A stretch of DNA of 64,000 nt from Pedosphaera sp. (GCA_009695205.1 SIBK01000005.1:59215-123214); one strand, 5' to 3'. Shown: positions 19,801 to 29,497, counted from the stretch's first letter. The notes: generated by a model not told the origin, from the sequence alone. Numbers and translations: made by a program.

Positions 19801-20378
19801 GCGATGCGTAGCCCGAGGCGCAAGGAAGTTTCCCGAGTGCGGGACAGGAGAGTTGGTTCGCTCCAGGGCATTTCGTGAAACAAGCCCGGTTGTTTGTTCC
19901 TCAATCCGATGAGCCAGTAACCGCCGTCCGCGGCTGGGCCAAGAATAACGTCCTGATGCTCCAGGGCGTCGAAGGCGTCTATAATATCGGTCGAGGACAC
20001 CTCCGGACAATCGGCTCCAATGATTACTACTTTCGTTGCACCCGACTCGAAGTGTTGAGAAACAGCCCGATCGAGACGTCGCCCAAGATCCTCCTGGCCT
20101 TGGGGTGCTGCGCGCCAGCCTGCCTTGAGCCACCGTGAAATCTCGGCCTCGGCGTCATCCGGAGTATAACGCAATTCCACGACGGGGAGCCCGCTGATTC
20201 CTCGCAGCAGATGGTCGACGATTTCTACATACGCGGAAACCGCCTCCGCATTTCCCAGATCCCGAGCGAGTCGGGTCTTGACCTGACCGGAGCGGGGCGC
20301 CTTCAGGAAGACGAGAAGGCGTTCGCTAGGAGGCCACGGAGGAGAATTGTTGGCGGACGCAGGAGAGGAGGAGTTCAC
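16830..20378 (-). CDS. DUF2064 (TIGR04282) transferase domain fused to RapA helicase
   Basis: One uninterrupted frame encodes two normally separate proteins. Residues ~20-215 (from the GTG start) match TIGR04282/DUF2064, a GT-A-like nucleotidyl/glycosyltransferase fold: LLVFLKAPRSGQVKTRLA, IGADCPEVSS, GPAADGGYWLIGLR. The rest (from 19685, MPDNFYPGQRWISQSE) matches RNA-polymerase-associated SWI2/SNF2 ATPase RapA: LLADEVGLGKTIEA, VVDEAHH, LLTATPEQLGM, EQRIGRLDRIGQ, and about 950 residues as in E. coli. RapA recycles stalled RNA polymerase. The GTG at 20378 forms a GTGA overlap with the ThuA stop and replaces the longer track start. An internal start at 19685 could also yield RapA alone. Confidence 0.85.
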   Translation of the reverse strand: MNSSSPASANNSPPWPPSERLLVFLKAPRSGQVKTRLARDLGNAEAVSAYVEIVDHLLRGISGLPVVELRYTPDDAEAEISRWLKAGWRAAPQGQEDLGRRLDRAVSQHFESGATKVVIIGADCPEVSSTDIIDAFDALEHQDVILGPAADGGYWLIGLRNKQPGLFHEMPWSEPTLLSRTRETSLRLGLRIAELRTLSDIDTVQDLHKWIATATPATPPFPSAEHHAVELMPDNFYPGQRWISQSEPELGLGSLRRVTLRTVTIEFRASDETREYARDNAPLRRVRFRVGDTIRSQADSTLVVQSAVERAGLIFYRGGGKELCETELNDAISFSKPEERLLSGQFDPTEVFDLRVAASEHQHRRCRSRVRGFVGGRIDLIPHQLYIASEVAGRLVPRVLLADEVGLGKTIEACLILHRLILTGRAQRVLILLPDSLVHQWFVELLRRFNLWFHIFDEERCDAIESANPESNPFLDDQLVLASLSLFTGKDLRVQQAVAARWDMLVVDEAHHLGWSLEGVSPEYAVVEALGQSTPGLLLLTATPEQLGMASHFARLRLLDPDRFYDLGEFLREAQSYRVVAGLAEKLLADHPLSPGDVANLVRILADSETNVRSLLDQIAQGVGCVGEELIKALLDQHGTGRLMFRNTRATISGFPKRVAQLCPLTSPTGDREFFETLAEEFASDANSNALTPFQPNFCKDVRIDWLSDRLRTLDQEKVLVIGRTQRKVEAIDSALRQRLNVKQAVFHEGLSLVQRDRNAAWFAEEDGARILICSEIGSEGRNFQFAHHLVLFDLPLDPELLEQRIGRLDRIGQTSEIQVYVPFVTGSSQEVLARWYQEGLNSFEKNLHGGHELLERFGARVFDLAQDFHETEATERAELDRLVLDTQIARTELTARLEQGRDRLLELNSFRPEIGAKIAQEIRQPDADLALDEFMIAVLDHYNIHVEELAHRTYQLGSAGVFVESFPGLPTGGLTVTCDRRQALAREEIQFLTWDHPLVTGALDLLLGSEKGNSSFAKWPDAKTAALYVETIYVLECIAPPHLHVDRFLPPTPLRVLVDHHGNDAGISVTTETLARFLKNGDAHALLAPSGLREKLLPGLLEKAQGIASRQVLGIIGRARQEMTAQLEYEIARLKELKKVNRSVRAEEIDLLVQQQHSLDQHLITAPLRLDAIRLIQRGPP

Positions 20379-21535
20379 TTCACCGGACCATACCCCGCTA
20401 TTGGCTTTCCATCGTCTCCCAGTTTCCCGGCCGCCCAGAGAACACCGCGGGAGACCATGTCCAGGTACCATTCCTGGCGCATCGTTTCGTCATAGTGCCC
20501 GATCGTTGTGCCAAACACCTTTCCGCTGCCGTAGGTATTGACCCAGGAATTGACTTCACCGCGCTTGGTTTCGTGACTCCAGCCGGTTGCCAAAGGAATC
20601 GCCGTCGGCTCACATTTTTCGATGTGGTAGAGCTCTTCCTTCGGCGTGCGCCAGGAGGTTGGCATCCCAGCCATGATCGGATGCTCTGCCTTCACATTGG
20701 TCATCACGTAGTCGAAATGAGATCCGTGGCGGTGGCTGGTGACGCCCACGAATTTGAACCATTCCGGTGTCGGCGCACGGTAGCAATGCATGGCGCAGTG
20801 GATCACGACGGCTGGCAGGCCTGCTCGATGCGGCTTGACGATACGCTCCAACCATTCCGGATCTTTCTCGTCGGCGTAGCACTCATTATGCAGCACTAGG
20901 TCGTAACCGTTCGACCAGTTTTCTTTCTCATAGACGCTTATCCGGTGCTTGGTGCCGTCCGCTCCTGCATCCTGAACGACCGTGAATCGGGCGTTGACCC
21001 GTTTGGAAATACCCTCCGAGAGAGTGATTGCTTGGCGAGCATATTCGTGGCAGCAGCCGCCGGTGATCAGGAGAACGTTGAGGGGTCTACTAGCGCCTGA
21101 CGCTGGTTCGGTGCCGGGTTTGCGTTTAAGGTCCGCAAGAAACCATCCGTTGGCGCTCGTGGACTTAAATTCGGTGGGCCGCGCCCCGCCGCCCAGGGCG
21201 TAACACACCCGCACACCGCGGGCAGATTTTTCGTAAATCGCTAGGATATCACGCCCGGCATTGAGTCCCTCGTCTTCGTGAATGTCCATGGTTGCGGGGC
21301 TCGCCGCTGGGTTCAGCTTGAGCGTCCCCCGGGCTTTAACATCCCCAAAGCGAAAGCTGTACGTGCCGTCCTTCCACGTCTGCTCAATCGGACCCAGCTG
21401 ATCATCCGTGAGGTATTCCCCCGCATTCTGCGCTTCGGCAATGACCCACTCTCCATTGAGATCGGCGACGGAAGGAGCGGCGGCGAGCACCCGGCTGGAA
21501 AGCAGGAGGCCGACAATAAGTGCGAGAATTTTCAT
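20375..21535 (-). CDS. Secreted ThuA-domain protein with N-terminal TIGR03067-like domain
   Basis: The start at 21535 (MKILALIVGLLLSSRVLAAAP) gives a clear signal peptide; the 250 extra residues in the track ORF run through intergenic DNA and antisense to crcB. Residues ~25-135 resemble the Planctomycete/Verrucomicrobia TIGR03067 domain (LNGEWVIAEAQNAGE). Residues ~145-386 are a ThuA (trehalose utilisation-like) domain in the class I amidotransferase fold: LNVLLITGGCCHEYARQ, VVIHCAMHCYR, GTTIGHYDETMRQ. The exact substrate is unknown; sugar metabolism is usually assumed. Its stop overlaps the GTG of the DUF2064-RapA gene by 4 nt. Confidence 0.85.
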   Translation of the reverse strand: MKILALIVGLLLSSRVLAAAPSVADLNGEWVIAEAQNAGEYLTDDQLGPIEQTWKDGTYSFRFGDVKARGTLKLNPAASPATMDIHEDEGLNAGRDILAIYEKSARGVRVCYALGGGARPTEFKSTSANGWFLADLKRKPGTEPASGASRPLNVLLITGGCCHEYARQAITLSEGISKRVNARFTVVQDAGADGTKHRISVYEKENWSNGYDLVLHNECYADEKDPEWLERIVKPHRAGLPAVVIHCAMHCYRAPTPEWFKFVGVTSHRHGSHFDYVMTNVKAEHPIMAGMPTSWRTPKEELYHIEKCEPTAIPLATGWSHETKRGEVNSWVNTYGSGKVFGTTIGHYDETMRQEWYLDMVSRGVLWAAGKLGDDGKPIAGYGPVK

Positions 21536-21762
21536 GAAGGAAAGGATGACCCCACTAACAAAGCGGGAAACCGGCCAGTCGTCAGCAAAAAGTGTTGGTT
21601 TTCTGCTCGCCAGCGTTTCCTCCTGGCATACTTTTCGAGGAAAACACCCTTCCGCCGCTCGCAACCCTCGCATCGACACGTTTCTCCAACACCCGAGCCT
21701 CGCCATCATCCGAGCGGCAGTCAGCGATGGGTTCTCCGAGTTCAACCCTCCGGTACAGCCGA

Positions 21763-22158
21763 TCAGATTCCTTTCGATGAATTGAGGTTGGAGGCGAGCA
21801 GATGGCCCAACCAGACGGCGATCATACATAATCCGAAGGAGAGCACGGCATTTGCGCCCGCCTTGAACCATTCGCCGTTTCGCGCCAGCGAGAGCGTTTG
21901 CAGACTGAACGAGGAGAACGTCGTGTAGCCGCCGCAGAGGCCGATCATGACGAATTGCCGTGCCGAAGAACCGATCAACCCTCGGTCCTGCGTTTCGGTT
22001 AGTGCGGCGAAGAAGCCGATGATAAACGAGCCGGAAACATTCACCAGCAAGGTGCCCCAGGGAAAAGTCTCGCCGAAAAGGCGGGCGACAACACCACAAC
22101 CGGCAAACCGGGCGATGGTACCCAAACCGCCTCCAAGGAATATCCAAACGTAGCTCAT
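21763..22158 (-). CDS. crcB: Fluoride channel CrcB/Fluc
   Basis: A 131-residue protein with four hydrophobic helices that exports fluoride as a dual-topology dimer. Signature text: GGGLGTIARF, GTLLVNVSGSFIIGF, and GLCGGYTTFSSFSLQTL, which holds the phenylalanine box and the conserved TTFS. Length is normal. The start ATG at 22158 is preceded by TAGGGA, which lies in the 3' arm of a hairpin described separately. It is divergent from the ATP synthase operon. Confidence 0.93.
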   Translation of the reverse strand: MSYVWIFLGGGLGTIARFAGCGVVARLFGETFPWGTLLVNVSGSFIIGFFAALTETQDRGLIGSSARQFVMIGLCGGYTTFSSFSLQTLSLARNGEWFKAGANAVLSFGLCMIAVWLGHLLASNLNSSKGI

Positions 22159-22166
22159 AAATAATC

Positions 22167-22255
22167 CCTACCGCGCGATTGCTTCGGTAGGAGTTATCAG
22201 CTCTGAGACTCTCGGGCGGTATTTTCGTAACGCGAGACGGCGAAGCCCGTCCCTT
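22167..22255 (-). promoter_or_regulatory. Structured crcB leader, possible fluoride riboswitch
   Basis: On the crcB strand the leader contains GCTGATAACTCCTAC, fitting the conserved 3' end of fluoride riboswitches (GCUGAUGnnnnCUAC) with one change. About 50 nt upstream, GGGACGGGCTTCGCC partly resembles the 5' GGnGAUGGnnnUCGCC element. CCTACCG then pairs perfectly with CGGTAGG just before the start codon, placing the likely Shine-Dalgarno in a hairpin that could compete with ligand binding. The 5' half is a poor match and the pseudoknot pairing is weak, so this is only a candidate. Confidence 0.35.
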
Positions 22256-22461
22256 TAGGCGCAGCCTGGTAGATTTTCTGGCCTCCAGCAAGAATACTTG
22301 TCCGGGACCTGACCTACTTCACGAAAAACGAGAGGGAGCCTTTGGGGGAGTGCGAGATTTGGATCGTGAGATGCTGGTTTTTCGGGAGCGGGCAAGGGGC
22401 GGCCGGGTCAGAAGGCTGAGCGGGTTAACGATCAGAGGTGGATAAATTTCAAAAATATCGC

Positions 22462-22479
22462 TTGTGAAAGATTTCACAA
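22462..22479. promoter_or_regulatory. Rex- or CRP/FNR-type palindromic operator
   Basis: TTGTGAAAGATTTCACAA is an inverted repeat with 8-bp perfect arms around GA, about 90 nt before the atpB start. It fits the Rex operator form TTGTGAAAnnTTTCACAA; Rex senses NADH/NAD+ and represses energy genes. It also fits TGTGA-N6-TCACA of the CRP family. The regulator gene is not in the window. No confident -10/-35 pair was assigned nearby. Confidence 0.6.
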
Positions 22480-22567
22480 CGCCTCAACCTGTGGCCCTGC
22501 TTTCGGTCAAAGCCTGGTAAGACGTGTTGTTTCAACCGGGAAGAAAGCTGATTCACCACACCGAGAA

Positions 22568-23614
22568 ATGGGATTCAGTAAATTTGTTTTTGCGCTTGTT
22601 TTGCTGCTTGGCCTCATGGGGGCTGGGGTGGCAGCCGAGACGCATGCTGCTACCGGAGTGATTCCCGAGGCTCGGGCGATGCCGTCCGGGGAAGCGGTTG
22701 GGCATGAGTTGGGCGCTACGGAGCACGGTGAGGCGCATGCCGGCTTGCCGCCTGCCGCCCCCGTGGTGCTCGATCTTGGCTTTTTTAAGGTGACTAATTC
22801 AATGGTGGTGACCTGGGTTGTCGCCCTGTTGGTGATTGTTTTTGCAAAGGTGGCGACCTCTCGGATCCAGGATGTGCCGACCGGTGCGCAAAATTTTTGG
22901 GAATGGATGGTGGAGGGCCTTCACGATTTCCTGGGAGGAATCATGGGCAAAGTTTTGGTCCCGCCCACGTTCTGGTTCTTCGCGACGGTGTTCATTTTGA
23001 TTCTTTTTACCAATTGGTTTGGACTTCTTCCTGGGGTGGGAACTATCGGATGGGGATCGCATTCGGACGGAAATCTCATTCTCCCGACCTTCCAGCACAT
23101 CGAGCGTCCCTTGCTTCGCGGTGGCAATGCCGACCTAAACATGACCTCCGCTCTCTCAATGATTTTCTTTACGTGCTGGATCGTCTGGGCGCTTCGATTC
23201 TCGGGCGCTGGGGGTGCGATCAGTCACATTTTCGGATACCGGGGTGATGCGACCGGCATTACCCGAATTTTGCTGATGGCGATCTTTGTGGCGGTCGGTT
23301 TCCTGGAGGTAATTTCCATCCTGTTCCGTCCGGTGTCCCTTTCGTTCCGTCTATACGGCAACATCTTCGCCGGCGAGAATTTGCTCGAATCCATGGCCGT
23401 GCTGGGTGGGAGATGGTTTGGCTGGCTGGTGCCGCTTCCTTTCTATGGCATGGAACTGATCGTAGGTTTGGTGCAAGCGTTGGTTTTTATGCTCTTAACA
23501 GCGATATTTACGGCTCTTATTTGTTCCCATGAAGATCATGGAGAACACGCCCGCGATAAGCGAGGGGATGGCGTCGGAAGCGATGCTTCTGGAGCTCAGG
23601 TGGCGGCGCACTAA
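22568..23614 (+). CDS. atpB: F1Fo ATP synthase subunit a
   Basis: Subunit a forms the proton half-channels against the c-ring. The 348-residue protein has an N-terminal hydrophobic leader (FALVLLLGLMGAGVAAE) and a long His/Ala-rich periplasmic-like stretch before the core, longer than E. coli AtpB (271). The essential arginine lies in LSFRLYGNIFAGE. The C-terminus is charged (HEDHGEHARDKRGD). It is the first gene of the atp operon; no atpI is seen upstream. The extended N-terminus may be a cleaved signal peptide, which is inference. Confidence 0.95.
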   Translation: MGFSKFVFALVLLLGLMGAGVAAETHAATGVIPEARAMPSGEAVGHELGATEHGEAHAGLPPAAPVVLDLGFFKVTNSMVVTWVVALLVIVFAKVATSRIQDVPTGAQNFWEWMVEGLHDFLGGIMGKVLVPPTFWFFATVFILILFTNWFGLLPGVGTIGWGSHSDGNLILPTFQHIERPLLRGGNADLNMTSALSMIFFTCWIVWALRFSGAGGAISHIFGYRGDATGITRILLMAIFVAVGFLEVISILFRPVSLSFRLYGNIFAGENLLESMAVLGGRWFGWLVPLPFYGMELIVGLVQALVFMLLTAIFTALICSHEDHGEHARDKRGDGVGSDASGAQVAAH

Positions 23615-23696
23615 TTTTGATTTTTAAACCTTTTCACCGATCTGACCGTGGCTGGACCGCGGGGGTCGGTGAGTAACAAAGAAAGAATAGACTACT

Positions 23697-23909
23697 ATGG
23701 CACTACTCGCTGTTCTAACCGGAAATATACACATCGGTCTCGGAGCCCTGGGATCCGCTTTGGGCGTGGGACTGATCGGTATGGGGGCATCTTCAGCCGT
23801 GGGTCGCAACCCCGGCGCCGCCGGTCCGATCTTGACCCAGGCGATCATCAGCTCGGCCTTGGCCGAAGGAATCATCTTCTTCGCGATCTTCCTCGCGAAG
23901 GGGCAGTAA
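23697..23909 (+). CDS. atpE: F1Fo ATP synthase subunit c
   Basis: A 70-residue two-helix proteolipid of the rotor ring. Helix 1 is glycine-rich (GLGALGSALGVGLIG), the polar loop is GRNPGAAG, and the ion-binding carboxylate is the glutamate in ALAEGIIFF. The glutamine in helix 1 and the ES/ET pair typical of Na+-type rings are not evident, so H+ coupling is more likely. It follows atpB by about 80 nt and precedes atpF. Confidence 0.93.
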   Translation: MALLAVLTGNIHIGLGALGSALGVGLIGMGASSAVGRNPGAAGPILTQAIISSALAEGIIFFAIFLAKGQ

Positions 23910-23972
23910 TTCCATTGCTCTGGAGCCTACAGGCTTCGGAGCCTTCCTCTTCATTAACCTACCCTGGACGCA

Positions 23973-24521
23973 ATGACCTCGTTCCTGCTTCTCGCGGCTG
24001 CCGAAGGCGGCTCGAATCAATTTAAGGAAATCGCCGAGACGTTCGGTTGGAACCCGGTGCTGTTTTTTTCGCAGGTGGTGAGTTTTCTGGTGGTGGCATT
24101 CTTCCTCCACAAGTTCGCCTATGGCCCAATCCAAAAGGTCTTGCACGATCGCTCGCACCGAATTGAAGAGGGGTTGCGTAATGCCGATAAGATCAAGAAG
24201 GAACTTGCCAGCGCCGAGGAGCAGAAGCGCCGGATGCTCACGGATGTTGGAGCGCAGTCGGCCAAAATAATTGAAGACGCCCGTAAGACAGGGGCGGGTG
24301 AAATTGAAAAGGCCAGCCAGCAGGCGATCGCCACGGCCAACGACATTATTTCCAAGGCCCGCCAATCGAGCGAAGCAGAACTCAGCCGCATGAAGCTGGA
24401 TCTCCGCAAGGAATTTGGCCGCCTCGTGGTCGCCGCCAGTCAGAAGGCGACCGGTAAAATGCTGACACTCGAGGATCAAAATCGTCTGGCCGAAGAAACC
24501 AACCGGCAACTTGCCGCCTGA
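23973..24521 (+). CDS. atpF: F1Fo ATP synthase subunit b
   Basis: A 182-residue peripheral-stalk protein: one hydrophobic N-terminal segment (VLFFSQVVSFLVVAFFLHKFA), then the conserved YGPIQKVLHDRSHRI and a long charged coiled coil with regular Ala/Lys/Glu spacing to the end. It anchors F1 to subunit a through the delta subunit. Only one b gene is present, so the stalk is likely a homodimer. Confidence 0.93.
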   Translation: MTSFLLLAAAEGGSNQFKEIAETFGWNPVLFFSQVVSFLVVAFFLHKFAYGPIQKVLHDRSHRIEEGLRNADKIKKELASAEEQKRRMLTDVGAQSAKIIEDARKTGAGEIEKASQQAIATANDIISKARQSSEAELSRMKLDLRKEFGRLVVAASQKATGKMLTLEDQNRLAEETNRQLAA

Positions 24522-24562
24522 GTTGCAAGCGGGTTTGCTTCGCCTCTCTTTCCAAAATCCGG

Positions 24563-24955
24563 ATGAAAATCAGCAAACAGTCCCGGCGGGATGCGAAGAC
24601 GCTTTTTCATGCATGCCGTGTCGAGGGGGCACTGGACGACGGGAGAGTTCGGACCGCTGTTGCCGCTATCATCCGACAAAAGCCGCGTGGTTATTTGGGT
24701 ACACTCACTCAGTTGCAACGCTTGGTGAAACTTGATATTGCCCGGCGCACAGCGGTTGTCGAAAGCGCGATTACCCTTACCGCGGCTCTTCAGTCGAGCG
24801 TTACTGCCAGCCTGGCGCAGCGGCATGGAGCGGGTCTTTCCGTGAATTTTGTCCAAAATCCAGCCCTCATTGGTGGCCTCCGAATCCAGGTGGGAAGCGA
24901 TGTTTACGATGGTTCCGTTGCGTCCCGGCTGTCTGCTATGACCGACGGGCTATAA
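24563..24955 (+). CDS. atpH: F1Fo ATP synthase subunit delta, short form
   Basis: Delta links the top of F1 to the b stalk. The C-terminus holds the family signature NPALIGGLRIQVGSDVYDGSV, and SRRDAKTLFHACR opens the N-terminal part. The chain is 130 residues instead of the usual ~175-180; the loss falls in the N-terminal helical bundle. Position between atpF and atpA confirms identity. No stop or frame break was seen upstream that would suggest a lost segment, so this looks like a natural short form. Confidence 0.88.
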   Translation: MKISKQSRRDAKTLFHACRVEGALDDGRVRTAVAAIIRQKPRGYLGTLTQLQRLVKLDIARRTAVVESAITLTAALQSSVTASLAQRHGAGLSVNFVQNPALIGGLRIQVGSDVYDGSVASRLSAMTDGL

Positions 24956-25035
24956 GTTTGCATTTTCACACAACATTTTTAGGTCCCCAATTTTCCAGTT
25001 CTCGGCACTGATTTTAACCCGCATTCTCCCCCGAC

Positions 25036-26568
25036 ATGAGCAGCATTCTCCAGGAAATCGAAGCACAGATCGCCGGCGTGAAAACGTCGATGCAGAAGCA
25101 TAACGTCGGTGTCGTCCGCGAAACTTCGGACGGCGTCGCCAAAATCGAAGGTCTCTCGGATGCCATGCTCAACGAGATGCTCGACTTCGGAAATGGAGTC
25201 GTGGGTCTAGCCCTCAATCTCGAGGAAATCGAGGTTGGTGCCATCATCCTGGGTGATTCAAGCTCCGTGAGACAGGGGACGGAGGTTCGCACCACTGGGA
25301 AGTTGCTCTCGGTGCCGGTCGGCAAGGGATTGCTCGGCCGCGCGGTGGACACGCTGGGTCGTCCGATTGACGGCAAAGGGCCAATTCTGAGCGATGTTGA
25401 GTATCCGGTGGAAAAGATCGCCCCAGGAATCATAAAGCGGAAATCGGTCACCCAGCCTTTGCAGACGGGCATCATGGCCATTGACGCCATGATTCCCGTG
25501 GGACGCGGTCAGCGCGAACTCATCATTGGAGACCGTTCCACGGGTAAGACCACGATCGGCGTGGATACGATGATCAATCAGGCCCGCATGAACAAGGTTG
25601 GGCGGGCGTCTGGAGACAAGGATTTTCGGCCGGTGTACAACATCTATGTCGCCATCGGGCAGAAGCAATCCAACGTTGCGCGCGTGATCGCCGAGCTGGA
25701 GCGTGCCGGAGCGATGGATGATACCATCGTCGTGGCGGCTGCCGCGTCGGACTCTGCGGCCAATCAATATTTAGCGCCCTTTGCTGGGGCGGCGATGGGC
25801 GAATGGTTCATGGACAACGGCATGGACGCGCTGATCATTTTCGATGACCTTTCCAAACAGGCAGTCGCCTATCGGCAGGTCTCCTTGGTGCTGAAGCGTC
25901 CCTCCGGTCGGGAGGCGTATCCGGGAGACGTATTCTACCTGCATAGCCGCCTCTTGGAACGGTCCGCCCGCGTGAGCGAGAAGTACGGCAATGGTTCGTT
26001 GACGGCTCTGCCGATCATCGAGACGCAGGCGGGCGACGTTTCGGCGTATATTCCGACCAACGTCATTTCGATCACCGATGGCCAGATCTATCTCGAGACG
26101 GATCTTTTCTATCAGGGTATTCGGCCCGCCATCTCCGTGGGTCTATCGGTTTCTCGCGTTGGGTCTGCGGCGCAGATCAAGGCGATGAAACAGGTTGCAG
26201 GCCGCATCAAGCTCGATTTGGCGCAATTCCGGGAGCTTGCGGCCTTCGCTCAATTTGGTTCGGATTTGGATGCCAAGACGCAAGCCCAGCTTGAGCGGGG
26301 CAAGCGCATTGTCGAATTATTCAAGCAGCAGCAATACAATCCGATGCCCGTGGAGGTGCAAGCGGCCATCCTGTGGGCCATGCAGAACAATCACCTCGAT
26401 GATGTCCCGGTGGAGAAGATCAAGGATTTCCAAGCACGGTTTACCGATTTCCTCAGCACTCAAAAGGCCTCCCTTTCGGGCAAAATCCGGACGGAGAAAG
26501 CTTTCAACGACGCCCTGGCTGCCGACTTGAAGGCGGCGCTCACTGAATTCAAGCAAACCTATCGCTGA
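25036..26568 (+). CDS. atpA: F1Fo ATP synthase subunit alpha
   Basis: The non-catalytic F1 subunit, 510 residues, normal length. Walker A is GDRSTGKTT, followed by the Walker B region ([17 protein letters not shown]) and the arginine-finger segment [15 protein letters not shown]. It packs alternately with beta in the hexamer. The start ATG at 25036 follows an 80-nt spacer after atpH. Confidence 0.97.
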   Translation: MSSILQEIEAQIAGVKTSMQKHNVGVVRETSDGVAKIEGLSDAMLNEMLDFGNGVVGLALNLEEIEVGAIILGDSSSVRQGTEVRTTGKLLSVPVGKGLLGRAVDTLGRPIDGKGPILSDVEYPVEKIAPGIIKRKSVTQPLQTGIMAIDAMIPVGRGQRELIIGDRSTGKTTIGVDTMINQARMNKVGRASGDKDFRPVYNIYVAIGQKQSNVARVIAELERAGAMDDTIVVAAAASDSAANQYLAPFAGAAMGEWFMDNGMDALIIFDDLSKQAVAYRQVSLVLKRPSGREAYPGDVFYLHSRLLERSARVSEKYGNGSLTALPIIETQAGDVSAYIPTNVISITDGQIYLETDLFYQGIRPAISVGLSVSRVGSAAQIKAMKQVAGRIKLDLAQFRELAAFAQFGSDLDAKTQAQLERGKRIVELFKQQQYNPMPVEVQAAILWAMQNNHLDDVPVEKIKDFQARFTDFLSTQKASLSGKIRTEKAFNDALAADLKAALTEFKQTYR

Positions 26569-26624
26569 GTCACGACCCCGCGATCGGCGGATAACCGGTC
26601 GCCTGTCCAGCCCCGGACTCCAAC

Positions 26625-27503
26625 ATGCCGAGCACACGCGACATACGACGACGAATTAAGTCGGTAAAGAATACCGCGCAGATTACCAAGGCCATGCAGA
26701 TGGTGGCCTCGGCGAAGATGCGAAAGGCGCAGCAGGCGGCGCTGTCCGGGCGGCCCTATGCCCAGTTGATGAATGAAGTCCTCGCGGCAGCGGTCGCGGG
26801 TGCGGGGGATTTTAACCACCCTCTCATGGAGTCCCGGGAGGTTCGGAAGCGCGCGATCATCCTGGTGAGCACGGACAAGGGATTGTGCGGTGGATTGAAT
26901 ACGAACCTACTTCGTGAGGCGGCCCGCTTTAGCAAGGACACCACGGTCTATATCTGTGCCGGCCGCAAAGGCGCGCAGTTCGTGGCTCGCTCCAAGCGGG
27001 AACTTGCTGCGGAGTTCTCGTACAAGGATATACCAGCTTTCGCTGAGGCCCGGGCGATTTCAAAGTTTGCCCAGGACCTCTTTCTCCAGGGAAAGGCGGA
27101 CCGCGTGGATGTCTTATATACAAATTTTGTCTCAACGCTGGTTCAGAAACCTGAGACGCGTCCTCTCCTTCCCGTGGGGCGGATTCAAAAACTCGAAGCG
27201 GGCGTGGGGGGGCACAACGTTGCGGAGGAACTCGACAGCGCCACTCAGGAATACACGTTTGAACCCGGAGCTGGGGATGTTCTTGGAGAGCTGCTGCCGC
27301 ACTACGTTAATTATCAGGTATTCCAATATTTGCAGGAAGCCAAGGCGTCGGAGCAAAGCGCGCGAATGGTAGCCATGAAGAACGCGACAGATAACGCGAA
27401 GCAATTGATCAAAGATTTGACCCTCGAATATAACAAACTGCGGCAGGCGAATATCACCAAGGAACTGCTCGAAATCACCACGGCAGCGATGGCGATGGGT
27501 TGA
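26625..27503 (+). CDS. atpG: F1Fo ATP synthase subunit gamma
   Basis: The central rotor shaft, 292 residues. The N-terminal helix begins IRRRIKSVKNTAQITKAMQMVASAKMRKAQ-like text, a strong family signature, and STDKGLCGGLNTN marks the Rossmann-like core. The C-terminal helix contains MKNATDNAKQLIKDLTLEYN. It lies between atpA and atpD as usual. Confidence 0.96.
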   Translation: MPSTRDIRRRIKSVKNTAQITKAMQMVASAKMRKAQQAALSGRPYAQLMNEVLAAAVAGAGDFNHPLMESREVRKRAIILVSTDKGLCGGLNTNLLREAARFSKDTTVYICAGRKGAQFVARSKRELAAEFSYKDIPAFAEARAISKFAQDLFLQGKADRVDVLYTNFVSTLVQKPETRPLLPVGRIQKLEAGVGGHNVAEELDSATQEYTFEPGAGDVLGELLPHYVNYQVFQYLQEAKASEQSARMVAMKNATDNAKQLIKDLTLEYNKLRQANITKELLEITTAAMAMG

Positions 27504-27509
27504 CTTTAG

Positions 27510-28949
<1,440 letters not shown>

Positions 28950-29044
28950 CCCCTGTGTAGTCCGGCGGATACCGGGTAAGTGAACTCGGTTCTTCCGGGG
29001 TGCCCGATATCCACCATTCAAGTCAACTCAATCTCCCTTCGCTC

Positions 29045-29449
29045 ATGCCACTTCGACTCGAAATTGTCACCCCCGAGGCAAAGATTTATTCGGAAGATGT
29101 AGACTTTGTGACGTTGCCAGCCGTGGAAGGAGAAATGGGTATTTTTCCGCGGCATATTCCGCTGATGACTCAGGTGAAAGCGGGGGAGGTGGCGGCTCGA
29201 AAAGGAGGGCAGGAATTTTTCCTGGCAGTGGGTGAAGGGTTTGTGCAGGTGACCGGGGAGCGGGTGGCAATTCTGACGGACATGGCGATCCGCTCAGAGA
29301 ACATCGACGAGCAAAAGGTTGAAGAGGCCCGAAATCGCGCGGAAGCACGATTGAAGGAGAAGCTTTCGAACGACGAACAGGCGACGGTTTCCGCAGCGTT
29401 GGCCCATTCGTTGGCTCAATTGCATGTGAAGCGGCGGACGCGTCGCTGA
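29045..29449 (+). CDS. atpC: F1Fo ATP synthase subunit epsilon
   Basis: A 134-residue protein with the N-terminal beta-sandwich (LRLEIVTPEAKIYSEDVDFV, EGEMGIFPRHIPLM) and a C-terminal helical pair rich in Glu/Ala/Arg. It rotates with gamma and restrains ATP hydrolysis. The ATG at 29045 (MPLRLEIVTP) is preferred over the track start at 29000 because homology begins there. It is the last gene of the operon; a terminator follows 20 nt after its stop. Confidence 0.94.
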   Translation: MPLRLEIVTPEAKIYSEDVDFVTLPAVEGEMGIFPRHIPLMTQVKAGEVAARKGGQEFFLAVGEGFVQVTGERVAILTDMAIRSENIDEQKVEEARNRAEARLKEKLSNDEQATVSAALAHSLAQLHVKRRTRR

Positions 29450-29468
29450 CGTGTTTCGGGGATGAAGG

Positions 29469-29497
29469 GCCGCGAAGCACCGCTTCGCGGCTTTTTT
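29469..29497 (+). terminator. Rho-independent terminator of the atp operon
   Basis: A perfect 10-bp stem GCCGCGAAGC / GCTTCGCGGC with a 3-nt loop is followed at once by six T residues. It sits just after atpC and is the clearest terminator in the window. Confidence 0.93.

Noticed and set aside
21536-22291. N-terminal 250 residues of the track ORF ending at 20375
   Set aside because: They run antisense to crcB and through intergenic DNA; the signal peptide at 21535 marks the true start of the ThuA gene.
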